Shown in pieces: positions 42,812 through 52,988 of a stretch of 64,000 bases of DNA. The DNA is from G958295645 sp965242735 (GTDB lineage Bacteria; Gemmatimonadota; Gemmatimonadetes; Longimicrobiales; Gaopeijiaceae): assembly GCA_965242735.1 (NCBI GenBank), contig OZ251497.1:2790001-2854000 (forward strand), given 5' to 3'. The notes under the pieces were generated by a model that saw only the letters and a program-made list of their open reading frames with translations, did no database searches and was not told the origin of the DNA. How positions within the stretch are numbered: position 1 is the first letter of the stretch; each line of letters opens with the position of its first letter. A program made the position numbers and the translations under genes.

Positions 42812-45334
42812 TCAGCCCACCCGGGCGACGGTCACGCCGCCGCCGCCTTCGCCGGGCTGCCCCAAGCGGAATTCCTCGACTCGGGGGCCCCCGTCCAGCA
42901 CCTCCGCCACGCGCTCGCGCAACGCTCCGGTCCCCTTGCCGTGAATCACGCGCAGGAGCCTCAGGTCGGCGGCGGACGCGTCGTCGAGCGCCTTGACCAG
43001 CGCGGCCTCGGCCTCGTCGGCGCGCCGGCCGCGAAGGTCGATCTCGGGCGAGGGGGCCGACCGGAAGGTCCCGTCGATGTCGCCGCCTGGGAAACGGCGG
43101 CCGAACGCAGGACGCGTCCTCGTCCGGCTGGGCACGGGCGGCTCCTCGCTGGCCGCCCCGATGCGCCAACCCTTGTCGTCGCGGCGCGTCGTCGTCCGGC
43201 CCGGTGCCGCCGGCCGCTCGGCAGGGCCGCCGGGTCCTGCCTCGGAAGCGCGCAGCCGATCGAGAGGCACGGTCATGCGCAGACCGGCCGCGTCCACTAC
43301 GGCGCGACCGCCCTCGACGGCCAAGACTCGGCCCCGCGCCGACGACCCCGCCACGGCCACCCACTGGCCGGGCTCCGGGTGGCCGCCGCCGCGACTCGGG
43401 GCTGGAGCAGGGGCGGCCCGCTTCCCGTCGTCCTGGGTCCGGGCCGCCGCGCGCTCGACGGCTTGCCGAGCCTCTCGAGCCGCCGCGTCCAAGGCCCGGC
43501 TGCGGCCGACCCGGTCCTGCAGGGCCGCGATGGCGTCCTCCACCTCGCGCCGCGCGTCGAGCAACAGGCCCCGCGCCTGGGCGCGCGCCTCCGCCAACCG
43601 CGTCTCCGTCGCCTCCGCCAAGGCCGCCTCCCGGCGCTCCAGCTCGCCACGCAACGCATGGACGCGCTCGCGCTCGGCTTCGAGCTGCTCCGCCTTCCGC
43701 GCCGCCCGCCGTTCCTTGCGCTCAAGGCTGGACAACAGGTCGTCCAAGCCGGCCTCGGTCTCGTCCCGGCAACGCGCGGCGCGGTCGAGCACGGCCGCGG
43801 GGAAACCCAGGCCCCGCGCCATGGCCAGCCCGAAGCTTCGGCCCGGGCGTCCCCAGAGGAACCGAAACGTGGGCTCCAGCCGCTCGGCGTCGAACTCCAT
43901 CGAGGCGTTGGCGATCCGGTTTCCGGGCGCGGCCAACCGCTTGAGCCCGCTCATGTGCGACGTGACCACGGCCATGCAGCCGCGCTCCGCCAGCGTTTCG
44001 ACGACGGCGCGCGCCAAAGCCTCGCCCTCTCCGGGATCGGTGCCCGCGCCCGGCTCGTCCACCAGCACCAGCGCATGGCCGTCCGCGCCCTCCAGCACCC
44101 CGCGCAGGTTGGCCAAGTGGGCGGAGAACGTGGAAAGGTGGTCGGAAATGGACTGCTGGTCGCCGATGTCGGCGAAGAACGAGCGAAACGCCGGCAGGCG
44201 CGTGCCCGGACCGACCGGCGGCACGACGCCCGACTGCGCCAGAGACGCGATCAGGCCCACGGACTTGAGAAAGACGGTCTTGCCGCCGGCGTTGGGGCCG
44301 GTGACCACGACCACGGCGCCTTCGGCCGGCAGGTCCACGTCGAACGGCACCGGGCCGGCGCCGGCCGCGGCGAGCAGCGGATGGCGTCCCTGCCGAATCG
44401 TCAGCGGCGACCCCGAGGCGACTTCGGGGACATGTCCATTCCATGCGTCGGCGGCCCGCGCCAGCGCGACGCGGCGGTCCATCTCCACCAACGCGGCCAG
44501 GGACGCGCCGAGCGCGCGGCAGCACGGGCGGCACCGCTCCGCCAGCGCCCGCAGAATGCGCTCCACCTCGCGGCGCTCGGCCCGCTCCGTCTCCCGCACC
44601 GCGTTCGTCATGGCGATGGCCGACGGCGGCTCCACGAACACGGTCGCGCCCGAGGCGGACTCGTCGTGCACGTAGCCGCCGACGGTCCGCTTGCCCTCTC
44701 GCCGCACCGGAATCACGAAGCGGCCGTCGCGCACCGACACGGACGCGTCGGGCACCCTGTGGCGTTCGGGGAGGCCCGCCAGCACGGATTCCAGGTGCGC
44801 GACCACACGCTTGTGGGCTCCGACCAGCCGCGACCGGAGACGAGCCAGGGGCTTGCTGGCGGCGTCGAGCACGCGGCCGTCCTCGCCGATCGCCCGGGCC
44901 AGCTCCCTGCGCAAGCCGTCGTCGACGAACAGATCCTGGCGCAGCGCGTCCAAACCGGGGAGTTGCCGCGCTTCCTCGGACAGCGCCCGCCGCAACTCGC
45001 CGGAGGCGTTCAAGAGCCCGGAGATCCGGGCCAAGTCGGCGCCGGACAACGCCGAGCCCTCGAGCGCCAAGCGCTTCAAGGCGTCGCCGGGGTCCGCGAA
45101 CGGCGGCACGTCCCAGGCCGGCTTGCGGCTCAGGAAGTCCCGCGTTTCGGCGACGGCGTCCAGCCGGAGCTTCGCCTCGCGGGCCTCGCCGGCCGGCGCC
45201 ATGGCGAGCACGGCGTCGCGCCCCCGGTCCGTCGCGGCGAACGAGGCCACGTGCTCCAGCACGCGATGGAACTCGATCGCCGCCAGGGCGCGCGCGGCAT
45301 CCGTGGACCGGCGCGGTTCGTCAGTTCTGGCCAA
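42812..45334 (-). CDS. mutS2: Endonuclease MutS2
   Basis: An 840-residue MutS-type ATPase acting in recombination control or ribosome rescue. It has VVVTGPNAGGKTVFLKSVG (Walker A), the FFADIGDQQSISDHLSTFSAHLANL region, ALVLVDEPGAGTDPGEGEALARAVVE and a long coiled coil (about 520-610). The C-terminal Smr nuclease domain has IDLRGRRADEAE and LLRVIHGKGTGALRERV. It overlaps the yqeY 3' end by 14 bases and ends just before dnaG. Confidence 0.96.
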   Translation of the reverse strand: MARTDEPRRSTDAARALAAIEFHRVLEHVASFAATDRGRDAVLAMAPAGEAREAKLRLDAVAETRDFLSRKPAWDVPPFADPGDALKRLALEGSALSGADLARISGLLNASGELRRALSEEARQLPGLDALRQDLFVDDGLRRELARAIGEDGRVLDAASKPLARLRSRLVGAHKRVVAHLESVLAGLPERHRVPDASVSVRDGRFVIPVRREGKRTVGGYVHDESASGATVFVEPPSAIAMTNAVRETERAERREVERILRALAERCRPCCRALGASLAALVEMDRRVALARAADAWNGHVPEVASGSPLTIRQGRHPLLAAAGAGPVPFDVDLPAEGAVVVVTGPNAGGKTVFLKSVGLIASLAQSGVVPPVGPGTRLPAFRSFFADIGDQQSISDHLSTFSAHLANLRGVLEGADGHALVLVDEPGAGTDPGEGEALARAVVETLAERGCMAVVTSHMSGLKRLAAPGNRIANASMEFDAERLEPTFRFLWGRPGRSFGLAMARGLGFPAAVLDRAARCRDETEAGLDDLLSSLERKERRAARKAEQLEAERERVHALRGELERREAALAEATETRLAEARAQARGLLLDARREVEDAIAALQDRVGRSRALDAAAREARQAVERAAARTQDDGKRAAPAPAPSRGGGHPEPGQWVAVAGSSARGRVLAVEGGRAVVDAAGLRMTVPLDRLRASEAGPGGPAERPAAPGRTTTRRDDKGWRIGAASEEPPVPSRTRTRPAFGRRFPGGDIDGTFRSAPSPEIDLRGRRADEAEAALVKALDDASAADLRLLRVIHGKGTGALRERVAEVLDGGPRVEEFRLGQPGEGGGGVTVARVG

Positions 45335-45779
45335 GCTCCTCCTTCGCGATGCCGGCGGCGGCCTTGCCGTCGAAGCGGCCGCGCACGCGCGGCATCAAGC
45401 GGCCCATGACGGCGCCCAGGTGGGTCGCGCCCCCGGCGACGATCTCCTGCACGATGGCGCGCACTTCTCCGGGCGTCAGCTCCTCGGGCAGGTACGCCCG
45501 CAGGACGGACGCTTGCTCTTCTTCCTTGCGAGCCAGCTCTTCGCGGCCCGCCGCGCGCATCTGCCCGGCGGCGTCGAGGCGCTGCTTGACCGCCTTGGCC
45601 ACCACGGCCGCCACGTCGCCGGGATCCAGTCCGCGCCCCTTCTCGATCTCCAGGTTTCGAACGTCCGCCAGCATCGTGGACAACACCAGCGTGCGCGCGC
45701 GGTCCCCGGCTCGCCGCGCCTCGGCCATGTCGGCGCGCATTCTCTCTTCCAGGGACGGCTCCGTCGAAGGCGCGTTCAT
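45321..45779 (-). CDS. yqeY: GatB/YqeY domain protein
   Basis: A 152-residue protein of the YqeY family, related to the tail domain of GatB that binds tRNA. It shows LEERMRADMAEARRAGD, LSTMLADVRNLEIEKGR, ELARKEEEQASVLRAYLPEELTPGEV and the C-terminal LMPRVRGRFDGKAAAGIAKEEL, the family signature. Its role is not established. It heads the yqeY-mutS2-dnaG row. The 250 bases before it hold no recognised gene. Confidence 0.92.
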   Translation of the reverse strand: MNAPSTEPSLEERMRADMAEARRAGDRARTLVLSTMLADVRNLEIEKGRGLDPGDVAAVVAKAVKQRLDAAGQMRAAGREELARKEEEQASVLRAYLPEELTPGEVRAIVQEIVAGGATHLGAVMGRLMPRVRGRFDGKAAAGIAKEELGQN

Positions 45780-46029
45780 CCTCTCCTCCTCCTACCACGT
45801 CGAGCGGCGAAGACTCCGAGCGCGCGGGGTCGGCGGGCTTGGCTGCGGGCTGGCCGCGAAGGCTCCCAATATCGCCGCCGCCGGGGCCTCGCGGCAAACG
45901 AGACGTCCCATCCAGCCATAGGAAAGGCCCGCCCAAGACGATACGCTTAAGGGTGCGGCCTTCCGCCGCGTTCCGGGCCCCGCCGCCGCCCCGGTCTTGC
46001 CGGCCGCTCTCTCCTCATGGACGCTCCCT

Positions 46030-46476
46030 ATGACCCGCACGATCGACGACGTCGTGGACCTCTTGCGCCGCGCCGGCCCCGGCGCGCTCCCCGCAACCCG
46101 GATCCGCCGCGAGCTGCGCCGCCGCCATGCCCCGCCTCGGGCCACCACGACGGCGCTGCGCGCGCTCGCGGCGAATTCCGACGGTCGGATCCTGTGGCTG
46201 GAGGCGCGCGTGGACCGGCTGTCCGGCCGACGATCCGACCGCGACGTGTTCGTCGCTTGGATGGTTCTCATGTGGCCCGACGACGAGCCCGACCAGAGCG
46301 AACTGGCGGGCCAGCTCTGGCGAAGCTTGGCCGCCCTGGCCGCCACCGTAGACCCGGCCTGCCGCGCCGAAGTCTGCCGCTGGGCGCTGCAGGCCCGCCA
46401 AGCCAGCCTCGCCTTGCGCAAGGCTTTCGTCGCCGCTCGCCAAGGCGAACTCGGGCAGCCGCGGCGACGTCCGTAG
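46030..46476 (+). CDS. Hypothetical protein, possible winged helix
   Basis: A 148-residue protein on the plus strand, unlike its neighbours. No family was recognised. The N-terminus (IDDVVDLLRRAGPGALPATRIRRELRRR) looks like a helix-turn-helix. The middle (GRILWLEARVDRLSGRRSDRDVFVAWMVLMWPDDEP) is mixed, and the end is helical and basic. No start has a strong ribosome site; the ATG at 46030 is chosen because it precedes the ordered part. A real gene is likely but not certain. Confidence 0.45.
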   Translation: MTRTIDDVVDLLRRAGPGALPATRIRRELRRRHAPPRATTTALRALAANSDGRILWLEARVDRLSGRRSDRDVFVAWMVLMWPDDEPDQSELAGQLWRSLAALAATVDPACRAEVCRWALQARQASLALRKAFVAARQGELGQPRRRP

Positions 46477-46522
46477 GCCCGGCCAGGTCCGCGAGCCCGC
46501 GGCGCCTCGCGAGTCCGACCGG

Positions 46523-47674
46523 TCAGCCCAGCGCTTCCTTCACCTTGGACCAGAATCCCCGCCGGCCGTCCCGGCGCTCGTCCCCGGGCGGCTCGTCCTC
46601 CAACGCGGCCAGCGCCCGGACGGCCTCTTCCTGCTCGGGCGTCAGCCGGTCCGGCACCCACACCCGGATGCGACAGAGGAGATCGCCCCTGCCGCGTCCG
46701 TTCAGTCCGGGCACGCCCTCGCCGCGGATTCGCACGACGGCGCCGCTCTGCGTCCCCGCCGGCACGTCCACCGAGGTCTCGCCCTCGACGGTCGGAACGT
46801 CCACGCGGCCGCCCAGCGCCGCCGTGCCGAACGTGACGGCCACGTCGGTCGTCAGATCGACCCCGTCCCTCAGGAAGCGTTCGTCCTCCTGCACGTCCAG
46901 AAGCACCACGATGTCGCCCCGCGGGCCGTTGCGCGCGCCCACGCTGCCCTCGCCGCGCAGCGTGATGTAGTTCTGCGAGGACACGCCCGGCGGCACTTCG
47001 ACCCGCACTTGCCGCCGCACGCGCACCCGTCCGTCGCCCCGGCACTCGCGGCACTCGTCCACGACGGCCACGCCCTCGCCCCGGCAACGGCCGCACGTGA
47101 CCACCGTCATCATCTCGCCGAACACCGATCTCTGGACGCGCCGCTGCTGCCCCGAACCGCCGCAGTCCCGGCAGCGCGCCGGCTGGGCGCCGCCCGTCGA
47201 TCCCGTTCCCCCGCAGTCCGGGCACGAGTCGAGCACGGCGATGCGCACCGATCTCGTCGTGCCCGAGCACACTTCCTTGAGCGTCACCGGAATCTTGACC
47301 CGCAGCGACTGGCCCCGCGCAGGCCCGTGTCCCCGTCCGCGCCTGCCGCCGAAGACCTCCTCGATGCCGCCCAGTCCCCCGAAGCCGCCGAAGTCCCGCA
47401 TGAAGACCTCGAGCGCGTCGCCGAAGTCGAAGCCGCCCGAAAAGCCTCCCGCCGCCTTCAGTCCTTCCTTGCCGTAGCGATCGTAGCGCGCCCGCTTCTC
47501 GGGGTCGCGCAGCACTTCGTAGGCTTCCGTGGCCAGCTTGAAGCGCTCCTCCGCCTCCTTCGAACCGGCGTTTCGGTCCGGATGATGCTCCAGCGCAACC
47601 TTCCGGTACGCCTTCTTGATCTCCGCCGGGCTGGCGTCTCGGGAGACGCCCAGGAGGCCATAGTAGTCGGCCAT
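46523..47674 (-). CDS. dnaJ: Chaperone protein DnaJ
   Basis: Co-chaperone of DnaK, 383 residues. The J domain begins YYGLLGVSRDASPAEIKKAY and has HHPDRN. A Gly/Phe-rich linker (GGFSGGFDFGDA, GGFGGLGG) follows. The zinc region has four CxxCxGxG motifs (CPDCGGTG, CRDCGGSG, CGRCRGEG, CRECRGDG), so it is a type I DnaJ. Client-binding C-terminal domains follow. It lies 11 bases after hrcA. No dnaK or grpE is in the window. Confidence 0.97.
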   Translation of the reverse strand: MADYYGLLGVSRDASPAEIKKAYRKVALEHHPDRNAGSKEAEERFKLATEAYEVLRDPEKRARYDRYGKEGLKAAGGFSGGFDFGDALEVFMRDFGGFGGLGGIEEVFGGRRGRGHGPARGQSLRVKIPVTLKEVCSGTTRSVRIAVLDSCPDCGGTGSTGGAQPARCRDCGGSGQQRRVQRSVFGEMMTVVTCGRCRGEGVAVVDECRECRGDGRVRVRRQVRVEVPPGVSSQNYITLRGEGSVGARNGPRGDIVVLLDVQEDERFLRDGVDLTTDVAVTFGTAALGGRVDVPTVEGETSVDVPAGTQSGAVVRIRGEGVPGLNGRGRGDLLCRIRVWVPDRLTPEQEEAVRALAALEDEPPGDERRDGRRGFWSKVKEALG

Positions 47675-47685
47675 GGTCCGGTCGT

Positions 47686-48744
47686 TCAGGGCTCCAGCAT
47701 GCGCGTGACGAGCGAGGACGTGTAGTCGACGATCGCCACGACCTTCTCGTAGGACATCCGGGTGGGGCCGATCACGCCCACCATCCCGTGCAGGCTTCCC
47801 AGCCGGTAGCCGGACGTGACCAGCGTGAATCCGGCCAGCTCGGGACCGTGTTCCGCGCCGATGGTCACGCAGGGCCCGCTCGTGGTCGCGCGGTCGCCGA
47901 GGATGGCCGCCAGCGTTTCCTTGCGCTCGGTCAGCTCGATCAAGTCCTTGAGACGCTCGCTGCTGGCGAACTCCGGCTGCGCGGCGATGGGAGACGTGCG
48001 CCCCAGCAGCACGTCGCCGGGGTTGCCGGCCGTGGAGCCGAAGACCTCGTCGCCCGACTGGATGAAGATGTTGAGGGCGTCCTGCATGGCGCGGTCTTCC
48101 ACGGCGTCGCGGAGCCGTTCGCCGAACGAACGCCGGATTTCCTTGAAGGACAGGCCGGCCAAGCGTTCGTTCAGCACGCGCGCCAGCTCGGCGAGCATGT
48201 TCTCCGGCGCGGCGCCGGGCAGGTCGACGTAGACCGTGCGGGCCATGCCGCTCAGCACCGTCACCACCATCAGCACCTTCTGCGCCGAGACGGCCACCAA
48301 GTCGATCTTCTGGAGCCGCGCGTCCTCGAGCGGGGGCACGGAGCCGATGCCCAGGCCGCTGACGAGCACGCCCAGCGCGCGCGTGGCGTTGCGCACGACG
48401 CGCTCGACCGTGGAGTCTCCGGCCCGCAGCTCGTCGTCGATGTGCGCCTGCTCCGACGGCGTCAGCATGTCCGGCTGCATGATGCGGTCCACGAAGAAGC
48501 GATAGGCCAAGTCGGTCGGCACGCGCCCCGCGGAAGGATGGGGGTGGGTCAGGTAGCCCTTCGCTTCCAGGTCGGCCATGGTGTTGCGGATCGTGGCGGC
48601 CGAGACGCCGAACGCGTACCGCCGGGCGAGCGTGCGGCTGCCGGCGGGCTCGGCGGTCTCCACGTGCGTGCGGATGACGGCCTCGAGCACGTGCCTTTCC
48701 CTCTCCGAAAGAGACGGGTCCGCGGTCTGTTGAAGTAGTTCCAT
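47686..48744 (-). CDS. hrcA: Heat-inducible transcription repressor HrcA
   Basis: A 352-residue repressor that binds CIRCE elements of heat-shock genes. The N-terminal winged helix shows LSERERHVLEAVIRTHVETAEPAGSRTLAR and ATIRNTMADLEAKGYL with HPHPSAGRVPTDLAYRFFVD. The C-terminal domain shows GSVHG-like LHGMVGVIGPTRMSYEKVVAIVDYTS. It is followed by dnaJ, which it may regulate. No CIRCE dyad was seen in the 39 bases upstream. Confidence 0.96.
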   Translation of the reverse strand: MELLQQTADPSLSERERHVLEAVIRTHVETAEPAGSRTLARRYAFGVSAATIRNTMADLEAKGYLTHPHPSAGRVPTDLAYRFFVDRIMQPDMLTPSEQAHIDDELRAGDSTVERVVRNATRALGVLVSGLGIGSVPPLEDARLQKIDLVAVSAQKVLMVVTVLSGMARTVYVDLPGAAPENMLAELARVLNERLAGLSFKEIRRSFGERLRDAVEDRAMQDALNIFIQSGDEVFGSTAGNPGDVLLGRTSPIAAQPEFASSERLKDLIELTERKETLAAILGDRATTSGPCVTIGAEHGPELAGFTLVTSGYRLGSLHGMVGVIGPTRMSYEKVVAIVDYTSSLVTRMLEP

Positions 48745-48783
48745 GACGATGGGCCGGACGTACGGGCGCGAAGGACGCCGGGC

Positions 48784-50058
48784 CTAAAAAATCGCTTGCC
48801 GGGCGGGCGCGTCAACCGGTCTGGGCGAAGGCGGGCGGGCGGCGCTGCGGCGGGCGGGCCTTGCGCGGGCCGCGGCCGCGTCGAGCTCCACCGCCAGCCC
48901 GTCCAGCTGAAGCCATCCCTCGGGCGTCAGCCGCGCCATGCCGTTCTCGACCTGGCCCAGCCCTCTGGAGACCCAGCCGCGCGCCGTCTCCAGGGCGGCG
49001 GGACCGAGCGCGGCGACGTCGAGGCCCGCCCGGGTCCGAAGGCTCAGCCACACCGCCTCCAGCCGCCGCTGGTCTTCGTCGAGGCGTTCCTCTCCGGCTC
49101 TCCCGCCTCCCGCGTGCGCCACTTGGCCGGCGTAGGCTTGCCAGTCGCGCTCGTTCCAGAGACGGCGCCCGCCCAGGTGGCTGTGCGCGCCGTTGCCCAA
49201 GCCGAGGTAGGGAGAGCCGTCCCAATAGGCTTGGTTGTGCCGGGACCGAAAGCCCGGGAGGGCGAAGTTGGAGACTTCGTAGTGCTCGTATCCGGCCGCG
49301 GCGAGCGTCTCGGCGGCCGCGAGGTACTCGTCTCGGTAGCGCCGGTCGCCGGGCCGGGCGGTTCGCCCCTCGCGAATCTGCCGGGCCAGGGCCGTGCCCG
49401 GCTCCACCGTCAAGCCGTACAGGGAGACGTGAGGCACGCCCAGCGCGAGCGCGCGTTCGAGGTCGGTTCGCCAGCAGCGGCGCACCTCGGCGGGCAGCCC
49501 GAAGAGCAGGTCCACGGAGAGGTTGGACACGCCGGCCGACCGAGCCGCCGAGACGGCCGCCTCGGCCGCCGCCGGTTCGTGGAGCCGGCCCATCCACGCG
49601 AGCGCCGAACGGTCGAAGCTCTGGACGCCGAAGGAGATTCGATTGACGCCGTGCCCGGCCCACGCTTCCGCCAGCGCGGGCGTGAACGACTCGGGGTTGG
49701 CCTCCATGGTCCACTCCAGGCCCGGAGCGGTCATGCGGGATGGCCCCAGGCGCCGCGCGAGCTCGCCCGGGGCGCGAGGGCCTAGGAGGGACGGCGTCCC
49801 GCCGCCGACGTAGAGCGTGTCGAGCTCGGCAGCGAGCGGCGCAGCGCCGGCTTGCCGAAGGCCCTTCAGCTCTCGCCCGATTGCGGCCAGCCAGGATCGG
49901 TCGTCGGGCGACCGGTCGACGTGGACGGCGAAGTCGCAGTACACGCAGCGGCGGGCGCAGAAGGGGACGTGCACGTACACGTTGCGGACCTCCTGCGCAC
50001 CCTCGGCGGCCGTCGCGCGGACGGATGCTACGTCCCGCGTGGCCGCTTGGGTCTTCAC
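48784..50058 (-). CDS. hemW: Radical SAM heme chaperone HemW
   Basis: A 424-residue radical SAM protein that binds heme and delivers it to heme proteins. The cluster motif is CARRCVYCDF near residue 35 in NVYVHVPFC context. TLYVGGGTPSLL, MEANPESFTPALAEAWAGHGVNR and ISFGVQSFDRSALAWMGRLH follow. The HemW C-terminal domain includes YEVSNFALPGFRSRHNQAYW. GTG at 50058 overlaps the dprA stop (GTGA). The first 27 residues are variable, and the C-terminal tail is rich in Ala and Arg. Confidence 0.93.
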   Translation of the reverse strand: MKTQAATRDVASVRATAAEGAQEVRNVYVHVPFCARRCVYCDFAVHVDRSPDDRSWLAAIGRELKGLRQAGAAPLAAELDTLYVGGGTPSLLGPRAPGELARRLGPSRMTAPGLEWTMEANPESFTPALAEAWAGHGVNRISFGVQSFDRSALAWMGRLHEPAAAEAAVSAARSAGVSNLSVDLLFGLPAEVRRCWRTDLERALALGVPHVSLYGLTVEPGTALARQIREGRTARPGDRRYRDEYLAAAETLAAAGYEHYEVSNFALPGFRSRHNQAYWDGSPYLGLGNGAHSHLGGRRLWNERDWQAYAGQVAHAGGGRAGEERLDEDQRRLEAVWLSLRTRAGLDVAALGPAALETARGWVSRGLGQVENGMARLTPEGWLQLDGLAVELDAAAARARPARRSAARPPSPRPVDAPARQAIF

Positions 50059-51442
50059 GGCGTGGCCGCTTCGGCGGTGCGCGACGGACGACTGGTGGTG
50101 CACGACGGACGGACGGCGCTGCGCGACGGACGACTGGTGGCGCGCGACGGACGGCCGGTGGCGCACGACGGACGCCTGGCGGTGCGCGACGGACGGACGG
50201 CGGCCCTCGCGCCGGGCCGCTCGCGCAGGATGCCGGCGGGCCGGCCCGGCGTCTTGACGAAGCGGCCGTCGCGGGCAATCACGAGGAAGCCCTGCAGCTG
50301 CAAGGCCGTGGCCGCCGCAGACACCTCTTCGATGGGCTGGTCCGAGAGGACGGAGAGCTCGTCCAGCGTGAAGGGACGGGACGGAACGACCGCTAGCAGC
50401 GCCCTGAGCTCGGGGTCTCGCGGCGCGGGCTCCGGTGGCTCGTCGGCGGCTCCCAGGGTCGCGTCCAGCACCACGTTCGCGCCCTCGGCGATCAGCTGGT
50501 TGGCGCCTTGGCTGGTGGGCCGGTCGATGGGGCCCGGCACGGCATGCACCTCGCGCCCCAAGTCCAAGGCGAACTCGGCGGTGATCAGCGCCCCGCTGCG
50601 CAACGACGCCTCGACGACCACCACGTCCTGCGCCAGCGCGGCGATGATCCGGTTGCGCGCGGGAAAATGGCCGGGCGCCGCCGGCGTGCCGGGCGGATGC
50701 TCCGACACCACGGCCCCGGCCTGGAGGATGCGTTCGTGCAGCCGCGCGTGGCGGGGAGGCGCCGCGACGTCCACGCCGGAGCCCAGTACGGCCACGGTGG
50801 GGCCGGGCAACGCGCCCCGGTGCGCTTCGCCGTCGATGCCCAACGCCATGCCCGAGACCACACACCGGCCCTGCGCCGCCAGGGCCGCCCCGATCGCGCG
50901 AGCGGTTCGGCGCCCGTAGGCGGTGGCCCGGCGCGAGCCCACGACGGCGGCGCACGGCCCGGCCAGCAAGTCGGCGCGGCCCCGCACGAAGAGAAGGGCG
51001 GGCGGGTCGGGCAGGTCCCCCAGCCGCGCCGGATACCCTGGTCCTCCGTACGCCAGCACGCGAACGTCCAGCTGCCGGCACTGCGCGGCGACCCGATGCG
51101 CATCGCCGTCTTCTCGGCCCGCCTCCGCGCGCGCCGACGCGGCTTCCTCGCCCGCAATCGACGCGAACGCCGCCGCGGGCGCGGCCAACGCCTCGCCCGG
51201 ACTTCCGAACCGGTCGACCAGCCGGCGGAACCGCACGGCGCCGACGCCCGGCAGGCTCCAAAGCCGCAAGGCATGAAGAGTCTCGCGAGCGTCTTCCCCC
51301 AACGGAGCTCCCCCGCCCTGCTTGGGGCCGTCCGCCCGGCCGACAGGACCGGCGCCGCCGCCATCCAGGGCTCCCCCAGATCGCTCGGCGGCCGACGGCG
51401 CAACGGGCTCGGGACCGCGGCGGCCGACGGCGAGATCGTCCG

Positions 51443-51446
<4 letters not shown>
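50055..51446 (-). CDS. dprA: DNA-processing protein DprA with repeat-encoded tail
   Basis: A 463-residue protein that loads RecA on incoming DNA during transformation. The Rossmann-like domain shows VVGSRRATAYGRRTARAIGAAL, VVSGMALGIDGEAHRGAL, VAVLGSGVDV and VVEASLRSGALITAEFALDLGREVHAVPG. A winged helix follows. The last 45 residues are a repeat of RPSRTARRPSCATGRPSRAT type, encoded by a 21-base tandem repeat. GTG at 51446 overlaps the obg stop. The first 60 residues are Gly/Arg-rich and variable. Confidence 0.92.
50080..50205. repeat. Six-copy 21-base tandem repeat encoding the DprA tail
   Basis: Six units of exactly 21 bases, plus-strand consensus CGCGACGGACGACTGGTGGCG, begin at 50080, 50101, 50122, 50143, 50164 and 50185. 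The reading frame of dprA runs through all of them, giving a basic Arg/Pro/Ser tail before the hemW start. Confidence 0.92.
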
Positions 51447-52444
<998 letters not shown>

Positions 52445-52765
52445 TCCGCCCTCCCCGAACCCAAGACCAAGACCGCGCCGCAACAGCCGGTCTTCACGGG
52501 GCCGCACGCCCCGCCCCGCGGCCCGCCCCGCACCTGCCACGCGCTGGACTTCTCGCGCTTGCCGCGCGCCCCGCACCCGCGGCCCGCCCCCGAAAGCTGT
52601 TCAAGCGCGCGGGCCGCCGCCATGGCTGGATCGGCCCGCCGGCGCGATTCCCCGACGGCTCGGGCCGCCGCGCGGGCGATCCCGTGGCCATCGTTCCGGC
52701 CCCTAGGACCGCCAACCGGCGCCGGGCAATTGCGGCCGACGGTTCGAAGGAGGCTCGAGACGCGT
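52445..52765. other. Noncoding stretch upstream of obg
   Basis: This is a GC-rich stretch of 321 bases without a supported gene. Open frames exist on both strands but have no family character and consist of Arg/Ala/Pro-rich sequence. Promoter elements for obg should lie here, but none could be picked out. The phased repeat array follows directly on the right. Confidence 0.5.
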
Positions 52766-52967
52766 TTTCTTGGGTAGCAGGCGCTTCGGGGGTGGCGTTT
52801 CTTGGGTAGTGTCCGGCGGCACTCAACAGCGGCGGCTCCAAGTCCGGGCCGTGGCACTTCCGATGTGGCGTTTCTTGGGTAGGATCCGCTCGTTCTTGGG
52901 TAGCGGGCACCGTTTCTTGGGTAGCGGGCACCGTTTCTTGGGTAGCGGGCGCCGTTTTCTTGGGTAG
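52766..52967. repeat. Array of seven TTTCTTGGGTAG elements
   Basis: The plus-strand element TTTCTTGGGTAG (one copy GTTCTTGGGTAG) occurs at 52766, 52798, 52871, 52892, 52913, 52934 and 52956. The last five are spaced 21, 21, 21 and 22 bases, close to two turns of the helix. The rest of each unit resembles CGGGCACCG. The array lies in the intergenic gap between the S41 protease gene and obg, 300 to 520 bases upstream of the obg start. The element is much less GC-rich than its surroundings. Confidence 0.9.
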
Positions 52968-52988
52968 TCTTCCGCTCCGGCGCGCCGC

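Noticed and set aside
45780..46029. Possible small gene or rpsU upstream of yqeY
   Set aside because: No S21-like sequence or supported small frame was found in the 250 bases.
48745..48783. A CIRCE element upstream of hrcA
   Set aside because: The 39-base gap shows no TTAGCACTC/GAGTGCTAA-like dyad; the operator may be elsewhere or absent.
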